Part shown: one piece after another, positions 62,093 through 64,000 of the stretch
Numbering within the stretch: the first letter of the stretch is position 1
Layout: each line of letters starts with the position of its first letter
NCBI RefSeq assembly: GCF_016834655.1
Contig: NZ_JAENHP010000033.1
Location: 1-64,000 of the forward strand
Origin: Paractinoplanes ovalisporus
GTDB taxonomy: Bacteria; Actinomycetota; Actinomycetes; Mycobacteriales; Micromonosporaceae
Reading direction: 5' to 3'
Length of the DNA stretch: 64,000 nucleotides
Position numbers and translations under genes: made by a program
The notes under the pieces: model-generated
Seen by the model: only the letters and a program-made list of their open reading frames with translations
What the model was told of the DNA's origin: nothing
The model's database searches: none

Positions 62093-63264
62093 TTGCGGGG
62101 ATGACCCATGGTCACGTGGCTGGGGCCGTTCAACGCCGACGAGACCAGGTCGGCGAGGTCCCAGACGGCCTGGTCGTCGTTCTGGGAGGCGGTCCAGGCC
62201 AGGGCGTTGACGACGTCGGTCCAGACCCGGCCCTCGAGGGTGACCGGTGCCGGCCCGGTGGCCTTCGCCGCGGCCTCGATCGGGCCGATGGCGTCCATGC
62301 GCCCCGGGCCCACCTTCATCACCTCGCGCCACTGGGCCGGGGTGAGGGTGGCCCGGTAGTCGCGGTTGTCGTCCAGGCCCAGGTCGTCCGGGGTCCTGGC
62401 GGGAATCGTGAACTCGCACCACGGCGACCAGCCGCCGGCCCCGATCGACGGGGGTGTGCCCCGAACCCGCCAGCGGTAGGACTCGCCGTGCTTCAGCCGG
62501 CCGTGCCGGAAGAGCTCCAGGGTGGCCTTGAGCGGGTCGCCGGAGTCGCCGGGCAGTTGCAGGTCCTCGGCGGTGCGGCCGTAGACGCCGGTGATCTGGA
62601 AGGTCGACTGGATGGACCGGAGCCCGTCCGTCTGAGTGAACGAGGCCGACAGCGTGGGACGGACGGTGTCCAGCACGGGTCGTTCCGAGCCGGCCACGCA
62701 GATCCGGCCGTCGGTGCTCAGCCCGGTCGGCAGGGCCGCACCGGCGTAGCGGGGGTCGTTTGGGTCGGCCGACGGCGCGTCGTGGAGCCGGTCGAATCCG
62801 GCCGTCTCGTCTCCGCATATGCCGTAGGTCAGGGTGGGTCGCTCGGCGATCAGGGACTGGCAGGCGGCGAGCGGCAACGGCGCCGTCACAGGCCAGGGCG
62901 AGGGCCCGGACGGCGGGGGATGGGGGAGCGCGGTGAGGGCGTCGAATCGGCGCGGCGCCGGCTCGTCGGGGCGCGTCACGACCACGGTGAGAATGCACAG
63001 CACCACAACAACGCCGGCCCAGACCGCCATACGAACAAGCGCCCGCGACGGATCTGACGTCGGCGGCCCGGACAGCGGCGACGGCGAAATGGGCAGCGCC
63101 GACGGCTCGGACAGCGGCGGCGACGTGGGCAGCGGCGACGGCTCGGGAAGCCTGGTGGGCGGATCGGCTGGGTGACGCCGGCGGCGTGCGGTGAGGCTGC
63201 CGGCCACCACGGCCCCAGCCACGGCGGCCAGAATCACCCAGCCCGTACGGCGCGACGAAGCCAC
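62089..63264 (-). CDS. hypothetical membrane protein
   Basis: A 391-residue protein. Two membrane spans (WVILAAVAGAVVAGSLT and VRMAVWAGVVVVLCILTVVV) flank a Pro/Ser-rich stretch of repeats (PLSEPSALPISPSPLSGPPT). The 280-residue C-terminal part, with four Cys (LAACQSL, YGICGDE, GRICVAG, SPWCEFT) likely paired as disulfides, is extracytoplasmic. GTG start. Convergent with the oxidoreductase gene (4 bp overlap). No known domain recognised. Confidence 0.7.
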   Translation of the reverse strand: MASSRRTGWVILAAVAGAVVAGSLTARRRRHPADPPTRLPEPSPLPTSPPLSEPSALPISPSPLSGPPTSDPSRALVRMAVWAGVVVVLCILTVVVTRPDEPAPRRFDALTALPHPPPSGPSPWPVTAPLPLAACQSLIAERPTLTYGICGDETAGFDRLHDAPSADPNDPRYAGAALPTGLSTDGRICVAGSERPVLDTVRPTLSASFTQTDGLRSIQSTFQITGVYGRTAEDLQLPGDSGDPLKATLELFRHGRLKHGESYRWRVRGTPPSIGAGGWSPWCEFTIPARTPDDLGLDDNRDYRATLTPAQWREVMKVGPGRMDAIGPIEAAAKATGPAPVTLEGRVWTDVVNALAWTASQNDDQAVWDLADLVSSALNGPSHVTMGHPRN

Positions 63265-63455
63265 ACCAGTCTCATCGACCGCGTACGGCCGGTTCTGAGT
63301 CCGGGGTTTTCGAGCGCAACCACTTACGCACGCCGCCCGGGTGGGTTTCGCGTTCTGGACGCGTCAGCGGCCAGCGAAGCCCGCCCGGGTCCCCGCGGGA
63401 GCGACGGTCCGTCACCCACCACCCCGCGAGGACATCCGGCTCTTGATCTTGATCT

Positions 63456-64000
63456 TTAGAACGTATGCTCCGCGGCCGGGAACTCGCCGCCCCGGACTTC
63501 CGCCGCGAACTGCTGAGTCGCCTGCGACAACATCCCCGCCAGATCGGCGTACTGCTTCACGAAGCGCGGCGTCCGTCCGGTCCGCAGCCCCGCCATGTCC
63601 TGCCAGACGAGCACCTGCGCGTCGGTGTCGGGACCGGCGCCGATGCCCACCGTCGGGATCTCGAGCTCCTTGGTGATCGTCTTGGCAACCTCGCCCGGCA
63701 CCATCTCGAGCACCACCGCGAACGCGCCCGCGTCGGCGACCGCACGGGCATCGGACACGACCTGGGCGCCCTCGTTCTCGCGGCCCTGGACGCGGTAGCC
63801 GCCGATGGTGTGCTCGCTCTGCGGTGTGAAGCCGACGTGGCCCATGACCGGGATGCCGGCCCCGACCAGCGCCTCGATCTGGGCGGCGACGCGACGGCCG
63901 CCCTCGAGCTTCACGGCGTGGGCGCCGCCCTCCTTCATGAACCGGACGGCCGTGCGCAGCGCCTGGGTCGGGCCTTCCTCATAGCTGCCGAAGGGCAGGT
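63456..64000 (-). CDS. panB: 3-methyl-2-oxobutanoate hydroxymethyltransferase (3' part)
   Basis: The C-terminal part of ketopantoate hydroxymethyltransferase, the first step of pantothenate synthesis. [53 protein letters not shown] and [20 protein letters not shown] are its signatures. The gene runs off the right edge, so its N-terminal portion is outside the window. About 190 bp separate it from the upstream-strand membrane protein gene, with no other feature seen. Confidence 0.95.
   Translation of the reverse strand, partial: LPFGSYEEGPTQALRTAVRFMKEGGAHAVKLEGGRRVAAQIEALVGAGIPVMGHVGFTPQSEHTIGGYRVQGRENEGAQVVSDARAVADAGAFAVVLEMVPGEVAKTITKELEIPTVGIGAGPDTDAQVLVWQDMAGLRTGRTPRFVKQYADLAGMLSQATQQFAAEVRGGEFPAAEHTF

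Overview
The window is a 64 kb piece of a very GC-rich, high-GC3 actinobacterial chromosome. Gene content (mycothiol-dependent maleylpyruvate isomerase family, RNase H/acid phosphatase fusion, WXG100/EccC genes, many GTG starts and leaderless promoters, an actinobacterial RNase P RNA) fits Micromonosporaceae, most likely an Actinoplanes-like organism; that placement is inference from gene types, not a database match. There is no rRNA, tRNA, CRISPR array or intact transposase. Nearly all space is coding.

Layout. 1-8.3 kb: accessory metabolism and small proteins (glycine-rich hypothetical, M43-type metalloprotease with a repetitive tail, DinB-fold mycothiol enzyme, DUF402, orphan barstar, a thioredoxin-reductase-like flavoenzyme divergent from an XRE-cupin regulator, a prim-pol-like protein). 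8.5-13.1 kb: XRE-TPR regulator plus flavoprotein, then a conserved housekeeping run (Nif3-like, coiled-coil zinc ribbon, RNase H/phosphatase) with stop/start overlaps. 13.2-17.6 kb: secreted GH18 chitinase, DUF3311 + monocarboxylate symporter, methyltransferase, VOC protein. 17.8-19.2 kb: a PD-(D/E)XK nuclease-like protein. 19.2-21.3 kb: MFS exporter and an APH(6)-like kinase.

21.3-30.4 kb is the most unusual region. Two divergent operons share one promoter zone. Leftward: a VWA protein with an N-terminal ubiquitin-like (YukD-like) segment, a PP2C phosphatase and a membrane-anchored protein kinase, i.e. a TerY-type phosphorylation triad. Rightward: two WXG100-type small proteins with YxxxE tails, a larger WXG-domain membrane protein and an EccC-type ATPase with three ATPase modules. 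No EccB, EccD, EccE or mycosin gene is seen, so this looks like a compact type VII-like system coupled to a phospho-signalling module. It is followed by a HIT-family gene broken by an internal deletion.

30.5-38.6 kb: small membrane proteins, a tandem paralogue pair, then a sugar-use locus (Tat-exported beta-propeller glycosidase-like protein, LacI regulator with two operators, FAD oxidoreductase, ABC binding protein and two permeases but no ATPase). 38.6-40.4 kb: a RelA/SpoT-domain alarmone synthetase-like gene (TTG start, lower GC) beside a small membrane protein. 40.45-40.87 kb: rnpB on the minus strand. 40.9-53.8 kb: assorted enzymes and regulators (TauE/SafE, AAA kinase, Nudix, WYL regulator/VOC pair, PLP dehydratase with a divergent GAPDH paralogue, OhrR-like regulator with MFS, LysR, GTP cyclohydrolase II, M15 peptidase, methyltransferase). 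53.9-55.0 kb: asd. 55.8-59.0 kb: a 1075-residue Lys/Ala-rich histone H1-like protein whose 3' end is echoed as degenerate repeats after its stop. 59.3-64 kb: an RNB-only exoribonuclease, MarR regulator and oxidoreductase pair, a membrane protein, and the 3' part of panB cut by the window edge.

Several intergenic spaces hold short tandem repeats made from the end of the neighbouring gene, a recurrent theme in this window.
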